A DNA stretch of 64,000 nucleotides from Shewanella yunxiaonensis (lineage in GTDB: Bacteria > Pseudomonadota > Gammaproteobacteria > Enterobacterales > Shewanellaceae): positions 1,151,001-1,215,000 of the forward strand of contig NZ_CP073587.1 in the NCBI RefSeq assembly GCF_018223345.1, in the 5' to 3' direction. The position numbers were made by a program, and so were the translations under genes. This document shows, in pieces, positions 9,225 through 17,913 of the stretch (the first letter of the stretch is position 1; each line of letters starts with the position of its first letter). The notes under the pieces were generated by a model. The model did no database searches, was not told the DNA's origin, and saw nothing but the letters and a program-made list of their open reading frames with translations.

Positions 9225-10397
9225 ATGTCATTTCTTATAAGAAAAATAATTTATTTATCTACATGGATAATCAGTTTTTTTATTCCTAGGAATAAAAAAA
9301 AATTAATACTTGGCGCTTGGTTTGGTCAAGAATATGGGGATAATACGAAATATTTTTTACGTTATCTGCTTAAAAATTACAAAGGATGTTTTGATATTAC
9401 TTGGGTTTGTAAGAGTGAAGCTGTTTTATGTAAAATTAATGAAGAGTTTGGTGGCGAAGTTAGAGTTGTTTTGTCAGGAAAACCTAGAGCTTTCTATCAT
9501 CAGTTAAGAGCAGCATTTTTTTTTACTGTAACAGGTAGAGCTGATGTTGACTATCATCTACTCGGTGGTGCTACACATATTGAGTTGTGGCACGGAATTC
9601 CATTGAAGAAAATTAACTATGATACATATACATCCTCTGGTAAAAGATTAAGAAGAATAGCGGAATTTTTACATAAAAAAAAATATTTCGTCGTTGGTCC
9701 GAGCAAGGGATTAATAAAAACTTACTGTTCGGCATTCGATATAGAAGAAGAAAAAATTTTGAATATCGGTCAATGCAGAACAGATGTTTTTTTTGATAAT
9801 TCTTTAGAATTTGAGACTTTACCTGATATCTTAAAAGGAAAGTATATATTATATATGCCAACTCATAGATATGAAGGCAATGTAATTTTTAAATTTGATG
9901 ATCTTCTTGATTTAGAATTTATTGATTCTCTTTGTGAATCATTAGGATGCAAGTTTGTTATTAAAAAACACTTTTATCACAAAGAGAATAATCCTGAATT
10001 GAATAGGTTTAGTAATATTGTTGACATTACTGATATGAAAATAGATCCATTAATATTGCTCAAGCATTCTCAGGCTCTAATTACTGACTACTCAAGTTGT
10101 TATATAGATTATTTGCTTATTGGTAAGCCGATAATCTTTTATTGCTATGACCTTGAAAATTATATAGAGAATGAGCGTGGACTATATCGTCAGTTTGAAG
10201 ATGCAATTCCTTCTGAACCTGTTTTTAATAAATACTCACTAAATTTAAAGTTGAATACCATTTTTGAATGTGAAAAAAGTGATAAATACATTAGCACCTG
10301 TCTTTTTTATCATGATAAATTTCCAGGTATAAATTACTATCAATCTTCTTCAGAGAAATTGGTATCTCTACTGTTTTCAGGTTCTATTAAAAAATGA
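9225..10397 (+). CDS. CDP-glycerol glycerophosphotransferase-like protein
   Basis: Predicted to move glycerol phosphate from CDP-glycerol onto the growing lipid-linked glycan at the cytoplasmic membrane face. The 390-residue protein has the TagB/TagF (Glyphos_transf) landmarks: an N-terminal hydrophobic anchor (about residues 8-20), HIELWHGIPLKKINYD with the catalytic histidine, YILYMPTHR, VIKKHF, and LITDYSSCYIDYLLIGKP. Its partner cytidylyltransferase lies upstream at 7392. The 3' end overlaps the next gene by four bases (ATGA). Donor substrate is inferred from the neighbour; ribitol phosphate or another polyol phosphate cannot be excluded. Confidence 0.88.
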   Translation: MSFLIRKIIYLSTWIISFFIPRNKKKLILGAWFGQEYGDNTKYFLRYLLKNYKGCFDITWVCKSEAVLCKINEEFGGEVRVVLSGKPRAFYHQLRAAFFFTVTGRADVDYHLLGGATHIELWHGIPLKKINYDTYTSSGKRLRRIAEFLHKKKYFVVGPSKGLIKTYCSAFDIEEEKILNIGQCRTDVFFDNSLEFETLPDILKGKYILYMPTHRYEGNVIFKFDDLLDLEFIDSLCESLGCKFVIKKHFYHKENNPELNRFSNIVDITDMKIDPLILLKHSQALITDYSSCYIDYLLIGKPIIFYCYDLENYIENERGLYRQFEDAIPSEPVFNKYSLNLKLNTIFECEKSDKYISTCLFYHDKFPGINYYQSSSEKLVSLLFSGSIKK

Positions 10398-11659
10398 GTG
10401 CAGTAACTCCAATTGTGCAGAATGGCAAGGTATCATTTATTAAAAAGATATTAATATTTATTCTTTTAGTTGTTAATTTTTTAATGTTTATACGAGTGAG
10501 TTTTCTCGGTAGGGATTTTCAAGTAGGATTATATTCATATTTAGTTTTTTTTATATTTTTACCATTGTTGATTAAATGCTTTATTTCTAAGTTAAGTATT
10601 CGCAGTATACGATATAATCCGCTTTTGGCAAGTTTTCTTTTATTCGTCTTTTTCGAAATATTTTCAGTAATTTTTTATTTTGCTAATGATATAACTTATA
10701 TTGGTATAAGCAAAACTGATAATTTCGAATATAATTTGTTGAATTGTGTTGTATTCATTCTTTTACCTCAAGTTGTCTTCTTTATCTTTGGGTTCCTTGT
10801 TAACATAAATGGTTTATCTTTCGTTAGAAGAATTAATACTTTTTTTATTTTTATTGGATTGCTATTGTTTTTTTTTCGACCATTTAGATATCAGGAATAT
10901 TTAAATAGCTTATATGGGTTCGGTGATGGCTATCTAGATAATTTGCGGTTTCTAGGGATTTTGGATAATTCAATGGCAATGGGATCTTTAGCTTTAATTT
11001 TGACAATATTATACCTTTTTAGTAGTGAGCTAAAAGTAGAAATTGGTAAATACGAAAGATATTTGGTAGCGTTTCCTATTTTAGCTGTTTTTTTGTGTTT
11101 GCAACGGTCCGCGATTGGATTATTGTTTATCATGTTAGTTTTGTATTCTTTTTACGAAATGAGACGTTTTAGTTTAAAAAAAATATTTTTTATAATTATT
11201 TTTTGTCTTTGTTTGTTTGCTTTTATTTATTATGATTATGAATCAATCTTAGCTTCTAATGTGTTATTAAGGTTGCAAAGTATTTCATCGGGGTTTGATA
11301 GGTTTAATTCAATTAGTCAAATATATGATGTCTCAACAACTTTGCTTTTAGGATTGGGGTTAGGTGCATCTTCACATAAAGGGGAATTATGGTCTGCAAT
11401 ACATTTTTTTGATAATAACTATTTTAGAATATTATCGGACTTAGGTCTTTTAGGTTTTATGTTATTTTTATCAATTCTTCTATTTGCTATTGAAAGAGCT
11501 TTCACTAAAAACTCAATATTCAGTCTGGCTGTTATCGTTTTATATATCATTCAGGCTGCATTTACTAATGTATTTGATTTATTCTATTCATCCTTCTTTT
11601 TTTGGTACATAATTGGATTGCTTTCATACTGCCCTCATGCATATCGGAGAAATTTGTGA
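10394..11659 (+). CDS. wzy: O-antigen polymerase (Wzy)
   Basis: Predicted to polymerise repeat units in the periplasm. The 421-residue protein has about 10-12 membrane segments, low conservation and a large central loop, as expected for Wzy; the segment LGLGASSHKGELWSAIHFFDN followed by YFRILSDLGLLGFMLFL resembles the Wzy_C/O-antigen ligase periplasmic loop with its usual GxxH/N-type residues. It overlaps the transferase upstream (ATGA) and the next glycosyltransferase downstream (GTGA), so it is in the same operon. Assignment rests on topology, context and absence of another polymerase in the locus. Confidence 0.85.
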   Translation: MSAVTPIVQNGKVSFIKKILIFILLVVNFLMFIRVSFLGRDFQVGLYSYLVFFIFLPLLIKCFISKLSIRSIRYNPLLASFLLFVFFEIFSVIFYFANDITYIGISKTDNFEYNLLNCVVFILLPQVVFFIFGFLVNINGLSFVRRINTFFIFIGLLLFFFRPFRYQEYLNSLYGFGDGYLDNLRFLGILDNSMAMGSLALILTILYLFSSELKVEIGKYERYLVAFPILAVFLCLQRSAIGLLFIMLVLYSFYEMRRFSLKKIFFIIIFCLCLFAFIYYDYESILASNVLLRLQSISSGFDRFNSISQIYDVSTTLLLGLGLGASSHKGELWSAIHFFDNNYFRILSDLGLLGFMLFLSILLFAIERAFTKNSIFSLAVIVLYIIQAAFTNVFDLFYSSFFFWYIIGLLSYCPHAYRRNL

Positions 11660-12555
11660 TTAAGGTTGCTGTTTTACTTTCTTTTTATAACGGTCACAAA
11701 TATATAGATGACCAAATTTTTTCTATATTGAATCAACGATTGTATGGTATTTGCGTAGATATTTATATCAGAAACGATGGCTCCACTTGTATTGACAGTT
11801 TGTGTAAGCTAAATGATATTAAAACTAAACATCCGCATATACGTGTCATACATGGTGAAAATATTGGTGTAGTTAATAGTTTTTTAGAATTACTTGAAGT
11901 CGTGGATGGGTATGAATATTACGCATTCTGCGACCAAGATGATTATTGGTTACCTAATAAAATTGGCCGGGCTGTTGAAAAGGCGAGTTTAGATGTTCCA
12001 TTTCTTTATTGTGGGAAGTACACTCTGGTTGATGCAGAACTTGAGGTTTTAGATAGTAATATCCGCGTAACTAATGTGATTCCTTCATTTCAAAATGCAT
12101 TGTTTAAAAATTTTTGTACAGGTTGTACATGTTTAATCAACAGTAAGTTGCGAAATGAAATTCTCAAAATTAATATGCCAACCTCCATACCAATGCACGA
12201 TTGGTATTTGTTATTAGTAGCATATTGCAAGGGGCGTGTTTTCTATGATTCTGAGTCGCACATTTTATATCGTCAACATGGTTCAAATGTTGTTGGTGGT
12301 GTCACTAATTTCAAAGATAAATTTAAGCGATATTTCAGGTTTATCATAGAAGGTAATAAGACTCGCTCCACGCTTGCAGAACACCTTAAAAGTATTAATA
12401 CTAATCAAGACATCTCCAAATTCCTGGATGATTTAGTATCTTCTGAAAAAAATGTTGTTAAAAGAGTTAAACTTATTGCTGATAAAAATTGGACCTATGC
12501 GGCGTTTTTAGACAGGCTTTCTGTCTATATTACCGTCTTATTTTATCGGTTCTAA
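11656..12555 (+). CDS. Family 2 glycosyltransferase (rhamnosyltransferase-like)
   Basis: Predicted inverting GT-A transferase adding a sugar, perhaps rhamnose, to the repeat unit. The N-terminus KVAVLLSFYNGHKYIDDQ followed by IYIRNDGS and the block AFCDQDDYWLPNKI (DxD-type metal site) are typical of GT2 rhamnosyltransferases. I chose the GTG at 11656, which overlaps the wzy stop (GTGA) and has GGAGA five bases upstream; a longer reading from 11602 would overlap wzy by 58 bases and add residues before the conserved first strand. The acceptor and linkage cannot be read from sequence. Confidence 0.87.
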   Translation: MIKVAVLLSFYNGHKYIDDQIFSILNQRLYGICVDIYIRNDGSTCIDSLCKLNDIKTKHPHIRVIHGENIGVVNSFLELLEVVDGYEYYAFCDQDDYWLPNKIGRAVEKASLDVPFLYCGKYTLVDAELEVLDSNIRVTNVIPSFQNALFKNFCTGCTCLINSKLRNEILKINMPTSIPMHDWYLLLVAYCKGRVFYDSESHILYRQHGSNVVGGVTNFKDKFKRYFRFIIEGNKTRSTLAEHLKSINTNQDISKFLDDLVSSEKNVVKRVKLIADKNWTYAAFLDRLSVYITVLFYRF

Positions 12556-12563
12556 GGTGTCAT

Positions 12564-13670
12564 ATGAAAGTATGTGTTGTTTCTCCCTTTTTTGTAGACG
12601 ATAAGAGTATATCTCGTCCTGCTTTTGTTCGTGATACTTTACTTAATCATTCGAATGATGTGGTCGTTTTGACGAGTGATTTTTCACATCAACTCAAAAG
12701 GAGAGTGCATTTCGATAGTGATAAAATTATTACTGTTAGAACGTTAAACTACTCAAATAACAAATCAGTTTTTCGTTTTGCTTCGCATTTCTTCTTAGCT
12801 ATTTTCTTATTTTTAAAAGCCGTAAAAATTTCAAGGGGTATAGATGTTTTTTATGTCACAGCCCCGTTTGCATTTACTGCTTTACTTATAAAAATTTTCA
12901 TTAGGAAAAAAGTTATTGTAGATATTATAGATTATTGGCCATATTCCTTACCATTTAAAAAGAACTATTTAACTAGTCCATTTTTAAAGGTTTGGCATTT
13001 TTTTAATTTTTTATGTTTTAAAATGTCAGATTTTACGATATCTTTATCATCAACATTCCTATCTCTGGCTAAGGTTGATTTAAAATATCAGATATTATTT
13101 GGAACGAATAGCAAGTTTGTTCTGCATCATGATGTTTCGGATAAAAAAATATCGATTCTCTATCTTGGGAATATAGGTGAACTTTATGATTTTGAGTCTC
13201 TAATTTCTCTGTTTGAAAAATATCCTGAAAAGTATGTTTTCGAAATCGTAGGTAGCGGTGATAGGCTGGACTGGCTCAAATTAGAGTTGGAACGGATTGG
13301 TGTGGAACATAGATTTCATGGAGTAGTCTATTGTGAAAATAGTTTGAAGAAAATTGCAAGTAAATGTCATTTTGGTTTTAATGGATATCTAAAGACTAAT
13401 GCGAGTTTCTCCTATAAAGCGTTGTCATATTTTAGTTACGGCTTACCCATTATAAACTCAATGAGAGGCGATATATTTAATTATGTTGAAATGTACAATC
13501 TCGGTATTAATTATCAACAAGATTCTAATTTGTCACTTGAAAAAGCGATTCTCAATTATGACTATTCTTCATGTTTAACTCAAAATGTTCGGCGTTTTTT
13601 TATCGAAAACCTGGAGCAGAGTAAAATTGAAATGAAAATTATTAAGGTATTTGAGGAACTTTATGATTAA
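12564..13670 (+). CDS. Family 4 glycosyltransferase
   Basis: Predicted retaining GT-B transferase of the repeat unit. The protein starts [20 protein letters not shown], a common GT4 opening, and has the C-terminal nucleotide-sugar domain with [32 protein letters not shown] and a late segment [16 protein letters not shown] corresponding to the E-x7-E donor-binding region, although the first acidic residue is replaced here. I chose ATG 12564, with AAGGTG just upstream, rather than an upstream in-frame start at 12489 that would overlap the previous gene. It overlaps the next gene by eight bases. Confidence 0.85.
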   Translation: MKVCVVSPFFVDDKSISRPAFVRDTLLNHSNDVVVLTSDFSHQLKRRVHFDSDKIITVRTLNYSNNKSVFRFASHFFLAIFLFLKAVKISRGIDVFYVTAPFAFTALLIKIFIRKKVIVDIIDYWPYSLPFKKNYLTSPFLKVWHFFNFLCFKMSDFTISLSSTFLSLAKVDLKYQILFGTNSKFVLHHDVSDKKISILYLGNIGELYDFESLISLFEKYPEKYVFEIVGSGDRLDWLKLELERIGVEHRFHGVVYCENSLKKIASKCHFGFNGYLKTNASFSYKALSYFSYGLPIINSMRGDIFNYVEMYNLGINYQQDSNLSLEKAILNYDYSSCLTQNVRRFFIENLEQSKIEMKIIKVFEELYD

Positions 13671-14265
13671 GCGGACTTTTGATATTTTTGTCTCATTGCT
13701 TTTGCTTTTGCTTTTTTCACCTTTGATTTTTTTGATAGCTTTAAAAATACGCTCGAATCTAGGCTCTCCTATTTTATTCCAGCAAATTCGGCCAGGATTG
13801 TCTGGCAAACCTTTCAAAATGTTTAAGTTCCGAACTATGAAGGATGCATTGGATTCGCAAGGGAATCCTTTACCTGACTCCGAGAGAATGACACATTTTG
13901 GTGCCAGGCTTAGGAGTTCAAGTCTGGATGAGCTGCCAGAGTTGTGGAACGTGCTAAAAGGCGACATGAGTTTAGTCGGTCCGAGACCTTTGTTGGTTGA
14001 GTATTTACCACTCTATAGTAAAGAGCAATTTCGGCGTCATGAGGTAAAGCCGGGGGTTACTGGTTGGGCTCAAGTTAACGGACGCAACGCAATTAGCTGG
14101 CAAAGAAAATTTGAACTAGACGTATGGTATGTTGAGAATAATTCGTTCTTTTTAGATTTGAAGATTTTGCTAATGACAGTAAAAAAGGTTTTCATCAAAG
14201 AAGGAATTTCAGGAGATGGTGAAGTTACTATGAAAGCTTTTACAGGGGATGATAGTGAAAAATAA
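13663..14265 (+). CDS. PglC-like initiating phosphoglycosyl transferase
   Basis: Predicted to start repeat-unit assembly by transferring a sugar phosphate (probably a bacillosamine-like diamino sugar phosphate) to undecaprenyl phosphate. At about 200 residues this is the small monotopic form: one N-terminal re-entrant membrane helix ([18 protein letters not shown]), then KFRTM, the catalytic acidic pair in [25 protein letters not shown] and [12 protein letters not shown]. The ATG at 13663 has GAGGA upstream and overlaps the previous gene. Immediate neighbours are a PglD-like acyltransferase and, further on, PglE- and PglF-like enzymes, so a diacylated amino-sugar start is likely. Confidence 0.92.
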   Translation: MIKRTFDIFVSLLLLLLFSPLIFLIALKIRSNLGSPILFQQIRPGLSGKPFKMFKFRTMKDALDSQGNPLPDSERMTHFGARLRSSSLDELPELWNVLKGDMSLVGPRPLLVEYLPLYSKEQFRRHEVKPGVTGWAQVNGRNAISWQRKFELDVWYVENNSFFLDLKILLMTVKKVFIKEGISGDGEVTMKAFTGDDSEK

Positions 14266-14896
14266 AATGATATACCTGCTTGGTGCGGGAGGTTTTTCAA
14301 GAGAGCTATATTCCTATCTAGAAAGGACTGATTTTACATATAATGGGTACGTGTTCGGTGGTTTTTTGGATGACAATGAATATGCTCTCGAGGGGTATGA
14401 TATTAGTCATGTTGTTAAAGGAAAGTTGAAATCTGAAGATCTTAATAATGAAGATGTTATATTGTTGATGGGCGTTGCCAATTGCCGCCTTAAAAATCAA
14501 CTTTATGATTTTTATAAAGCTCTGAAATTCGAGTTTTTAACTTATATTCATCCATCTGTAATATTAGGTCATAACGTTGATCTTGGGGAAGGATGCGTAC
14601 TGGCCCCAAACGCTGTAGTTACTACAAATGTAAGTATCGGCAAATTATGTACATTGAATGCAAATTCCACAGTTGGACATGATGCCACAATAGGTGATTT
14701 TTGTACATTAAGCGGTCATTGTGATGTGACCGGTTTTGTTACGTTGGATAACCGAGTATTCATGGGCTCTCACTCATTAGTTATTCCTAGTACTATAGTT
14801 GGTGCTGATGTTGTTATTGGTGCTGGAAGTGTTATTATTTCGAAGGTGAAAAGCGGAACTACTATGTTTGGTAATCCCGCAAAGAAAATAAAGTAG
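14255..14896 (+). CDS. PglD-like left-handed-beta-helix N-acyltransferase
   Basis: Predicted to acylate the 4-amino group of a UDP-amino sugar. N-terminal Rossmann-like substrate domain ([14 protein letters not shown]), then hexapeptide repeats from about residue 95 ([18 protein letters not shown] onwards) ending in [25 protein letters not shown]. The catalytic histidine is probably in [12 protein letters not shown]. The GTG at 14255 has GGGGA six bases upstream; ATG 14249 and ATG 14267 are alternatives. Classical PglD uses acetyl-CoA, but an acyl carrier protein follows directly, so an ACP-borne acyl donor is a real possibility (inference). Confidence 0.9.
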   Translation: MKNKMIYLLGAGGFSRELYSYLERTDFTYNGYVFGGFLDDNEYALEGYDISHVVKGKLKSEDLNNEDVILLMGVANCRLKNQLYDFYKALKFEFLTYIHPSVILGHNVDLGEGCVLAPNAVVTTNVSIGKLCTLNANSTVGHDATIGDFCTLSGHCDVTGFVTLDNRVFMGSHSLVIPSTIVGADVVIGAGSVIISKVKSGTTMFGNPAKKIK

Positions 14897-14907
14897 GAGT
14901 AATAAAT

Positions 14908-15120
14908 ATGGTCAATACACAAAAGTTGTTGGATATTGTAGCTGAAATCATCGAGATGGACGACGTTACATTGGAAACAGAATTAAATGAGGATAATTGG
15001 GATTCTCTAGCTGTAGTAACTTTTATATCTGAAGTTGATAATGAGTTTGATAAAATCGTGTCACCTTCTCAAGTTATCAAAGCCACGAAAATCGCCGAGT
15101 TGTTAGAACTTATCAAATAA
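14908..15120 (+). CDS. Acyl carrier protein dedicated to the polysaccharide locus
   Basis: A 70-residue acidic protein with the phosphopantetheine attachment site in NEDNWDSLAVVTFISEV (the serine of the DSL motif). It is too short and divergent to be the housekeeping AcpP and is wedged between a PglD-like acyltransferase and a FabH-like synthase, with 11- and 16-base spacers and an AGGAG Shine-Dalgarno sequence. The likely role is to carry a short acyl chain made by the three enzymes downstream and hand it to the acyltransferase upstream. Confidence 0.92.
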   Translation: MVNTQKLLDIVAEIIEMDDVTLETELNEDNWDSLAVVTFISEVDNEFDKIVSPSQVIKATKIAELLELIK

Positions 15121-15136
15121 TTTACGAGAGTCCTAG

Positions 15137-16150
15137 ATGTTAACTATAGAAAACGTTGGCATATCTGCTATTGCTGCAACTGTACCTGGAAAATGTATAA
15201 ACAACTCTGATTTATCTAGTGTTTATGGAGAAATTGAAGTTAAAAAGCTTATATCTAGTATAGGTGTTGAACAACGACATATTTCAGGTGAATTTGTAAC
15301 CAGTGCAGATTTGTGTTTAGACGCAGCTAGGAACCTTTTCAAAAACGTATCTGTACCTGTAGAAAAAGTCCAGGCTGTAATATTTGTTTCACAAACACCT
15401 GATTACCAGTTACCTGCAACAGCCTGTATTTTGCAAGATAAGCTTGGTATTCCTACTTCGTCAATGGCATTTGATATAAATATGGGATGCTCCGGTTATG
15501 TATATGGTTTGCAAGTCGCATCTAGCTTGATTAACTCAGGTTTAAAAAATGTGTTGCTGCTTGTGGGGGATACTGTCAGTAAAATAGTAAAACCCCATGA
15601 TAGAAGTACAGAACTATTGTTTGGCGATGCCGGAACTGCCACTTTGGTGTCGTTTACAGACAATTCTAAAATTACATTTGAATTTGGTACAGATGGTTCA
15701 GGTTTTGAACATATTATAGCGAAAGTACCTAAGGTCAAAAGAAAACTGTTAGGACGAGCTGATAATTATTCGTTTCTTGAAATGAATGGTGGTGAGGTCT
15801 TTTCATTCACACTTAGAACGGTGCCAAAGCTAGTTAATGGGTTTATTGAAAATCTGGGATTAACTCCGGATTATATAGATAATTGTTTCTATCATCAGGC
15901 TAATCACTTTATGCTTAAACACTTGTCCAAGAAATCAAAGTTCACTCAGCAACAGGTTCCAATTTCTATAGACCGATTTGGTAATACTAGTGGAGCGTCT
16001 ATACCTCTGACTCTTTGTTATTCACCTCGTAATTCATATAAAAATACTCTATTAGTTGGATTCGGTGTAGGACTTTCTTGGGGCATCGTTCATTGTGATT
16101 TGACTCAAACTAAATTGATTCCAGTAAGTGAGTTCTCTGATGGCAAATGA
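15137..16150 (+). CDS. FabH-like 3-oxoacyl-ACP synthase III, copy 1
   Basis: Condensing enzyme of the KAS III family. The catalytic cysteine is in FDINMGCSGYVYGL, the histidine in FYHQANHFMLKHL and the asparagine in RFGNTSGASIPL, so the Cys-His-Asn triad is complete. At 337 residues it has the full thiolase fold. It is expected to condense an acyl-CoA with malonyl-ACP, perhaps on the small ACP upstream. It overlaps the next gene (ATG 16140). A second FabH paralogue lies two genes downstream; the pair could form a heterodimer or accept different primers. Confidence 0.93.
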   Translation: MLTIENVGISAIAATVPGKCINNSDLSSVYGEIEVKKLISSIGVEQRHISGEFVTSADLCLDAARNLFKNVSVPVEKVQAVIFVSQTPDYQLPATACILQDKLGIPTSSMAFDINMGCSGYVYGLQVASSLINSGLKNVLLLVGDTVSKIVKPHDRSTELLFGDAGTATLVSFTDNSKITFEFGTDGSGFEHIIAKVPKVKRKLLGRADNYSFLEMNGGEVFSFTLRTVPKLVNGFIENLGLTPDYIDNCFYHQANHFMLKHLSKKSKFTQQQVPISIDRFGNTSGASIPLTLCYSPRNSYKNTLLVGFGVGLSWGIVHCDLTQTKLIPVSEFSDGK

Positions 16151-16898
16151 TCTTTTAAAAAACAAAAATGTAATAGTAACTGGGGCGTCATCAGGTATTG
16201 GACGTGTTGTTGCTCAAGTTTTTAGCCGACAAGGCGCTCGTATTATAGCGGTAGGGCGGGATTTAGAACGGTTAGATCAAACTGTCAGTTCTCTTGTCGG
16301 GACAGACAATCTTTCAATTGTTTGTGATGTTTCTAAGCCAACTGAAATCGAAAATTTATTTCAGAAAGCATGTGATTTCATCGGCCAAATTGACTCTGTC
16401 GTACACTGTGCCGGTATTCAAAAAACTCTTCCATTGCAAGCGCTTAAAGAGTCTGATTTCGATGAAATATTTGATACGAATGTTAAGTCTGCTCAGTTTA
16501 TAGCTAAGTCTTTCAGGAAAAACTCGAGATACAATAAAGATGGTAGCTCATTAATTTTTTTAAGTTCGGTTGCGTCTATTTGTGGTGAACCCGCAATTTC
16601 TGCATATTCAGCATCAAAATCAGCATTGTTAGGGTTAAGCAGGTCTATCGCTTCTGAGTTAGCTCGGAATAATATTAGGGTTAACTGTATTTCTCCGGGG
16701 GTTGTTATTACCGAAATGGCTGAAAAGCTTTTTTCCCAGCTTACTAGCGAGCAGTATCAGTTAATTAAAAATAAACACATGCTTGGATTTGGAAAGCCTG
16801 AAGACGTAGCAAATGCTGCTTTATATCTTGCAAGTGATTTAGCAATTTGGGTAACAGGTTCAACTTTATATGTTGATGGAGGTTACAGTGCACAATAA
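16140..16898 (+). CDS. FabG-like short-chain dehydrogenase/reductase
   Basis: Classical SDR of 252 residues: cofactor motif VIVTGASSGIGRVVAQ, NAG-like VVHCAGIQ, the catalytic serine in LIFLSSVAS and the YSASKSALLG (YxxxK) pair, and C-terminal LYVDGGYSAQ. Lying between two FabH-like synthases and after an ACP, it most likely reduces a 3-oxoacyl-ACP to the 3-hydroxyacyl form. I chose ATG 16140; the upstream GTG at 16128 would overlap the previous gene further without adding conserved sequence. Dehydrogenation of a sugar substrate is the alternative role. Confidence 0.92.
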   Translation: MANDLLKNKNVIVTGASSGIGRVVAQVFSRQGARIIAVGRDLERLDQTVSSLVGTDNLSIVCDVSKPTEIENLFQKACDFIGQIDSVVHCAGIQKTLPLQALKESDFDEIFDTNVKSAQFIAKSFRKNSRYNKDGSSLIFLSSVASICGEPAISAYSASKSALLGLSRSIASELARNNIRVNCISPGVVITEMAEKLFSQLTSEQYQLIKNKHMLGFGKPEDVANAALYLASDLAIWVTGSTLYVDGGYSAQ

Positions 16899-17907
16899 AG
16901 CTGCCATTAGAGGAGTTGCCTCTTATATTCCTGATAATCGTTTGACTAATGAACAGTTAGCTAATGATTTTCCGGAGTGGAGTGTAGATAAAATATATGA
17001 AAAAACAGGAATCAAGTCCAGACCTATAGCTGACGAAACTGAAACCTGCTCCTCAATGGCTATCAACGCTGCTAAAAAGTTATTTGCTAAACTTAGTGTA
17101 ACTGCTGACAGTATTGATTTCATATTGTTGTGTACTCAAAGCCCAGATTATAAATTACCCACTACAGCTTGCATTATTCAGAATGCTTTGGGGGTTCCTA
17201 CATCAGCTGGAGCTTTAGATTTTAACCTAGGGTGTTCTGGTTATGTTTATGGTTTGAGTATAGCGAAAGGCTTAATCGAATCTGGACAGAGTAAAAGAGT
17301 TTTATTACTTACTTCTGAGCTTTATTCTCGGTATATAAATAAAAAGGATAAGAGTGTCCGTACGTTATTCGGTGACGCTGCTACCGCTACTTTGGTCGAA
17401 GGTGTAAAGTCAGAAAATGAGCTTTTAGGTAGTTTTGTTTTTGGGACTGATGGTGCTGGTGACAGAAATTTAATCGTTCCACATGGTGGTAGTGTACATC
17501 CGTTAAACTCAGATTCATTTTCGGAAGTTTGTGATAAAAGTGGAAATTTTCGTTCATCTGCTGATTTGTATATGAATGGTGCTGAGATACTGTCATTTAC
17601 GTTAAAGTCGGTACCTTTATTGGTGACAAATGTGTTAAGTAAATCTGCTTTTGATATAGAGAATATTGATAAGGTAGTATTTCATCAGGCAAATAAGTTT
17701 ATGCTTGATAAATTGAGGAAAAAATTGAAATTCACAGAAGATCAATTTTTGGTTTCTTACAGGGATTATGGCAATACCGTATCTTCTTCAATTCCTTTAG
17801 GTCTTGAGTTGGCCGAGCAACAAAATCTTTTACGTAAAGGCGAAAACGTTCTCTTATGTGGTTTTGGGGTTGGTTATTCTTGGGCCGGATCAATTATTAC
17901 TTGGTAA
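16888..17907 (+). CDS. FabH-like 3-oxoacyl-ACP synthase III, copy 2
   Basis: Second KAS III of the locus, with a full catalytic triad: cysteine in FNLGCSGYVYGLSIAKG, histidine in FHQANKFMLDKL and asparagine in YGNTVSSSIPLGLE. The GTG at 16888 (MHNKAAIRGVASYIP) has GGAGG five bases upstream and is preferred over ATG 16870. It is related to but clearly diverged from copy 1, so it is an old duplication or independent recruitment rather than a recent copy. The aminotransferase gene follows six bases after the stop. Confidence 0.93.
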   Translation: MHNKAAIRGVASYIPDNRLTNEQLANDFPEWSVDKIYEKTGIKSRPIADETETCSSMAINAAKKLFAKLSVTADSIDFILLCTQSPDYKLPTTACIIQNALGVPTSAGALDFNLGCSGYVYGLSIAKGLIESGQSKRVLLLTSELYSRYINKKDKSVRTLFGDAATATLVEGVKSENELLGSFVFGTDGAGDRNLIVPHGGSVHPLNSDSFSEVCDKSGNFRSSADLYMNGAEILSFTLKSVPLLVTNVLSKSAFDIENIDKVVFHQANKFMLDKLRKKLKFTEDQFLVSYRDYGNTVSSSIPLGLELAEQQNLLRKGENVLLCGFGVGYSWAGSIITW

Positions 17908-17913
17908 AATGTT

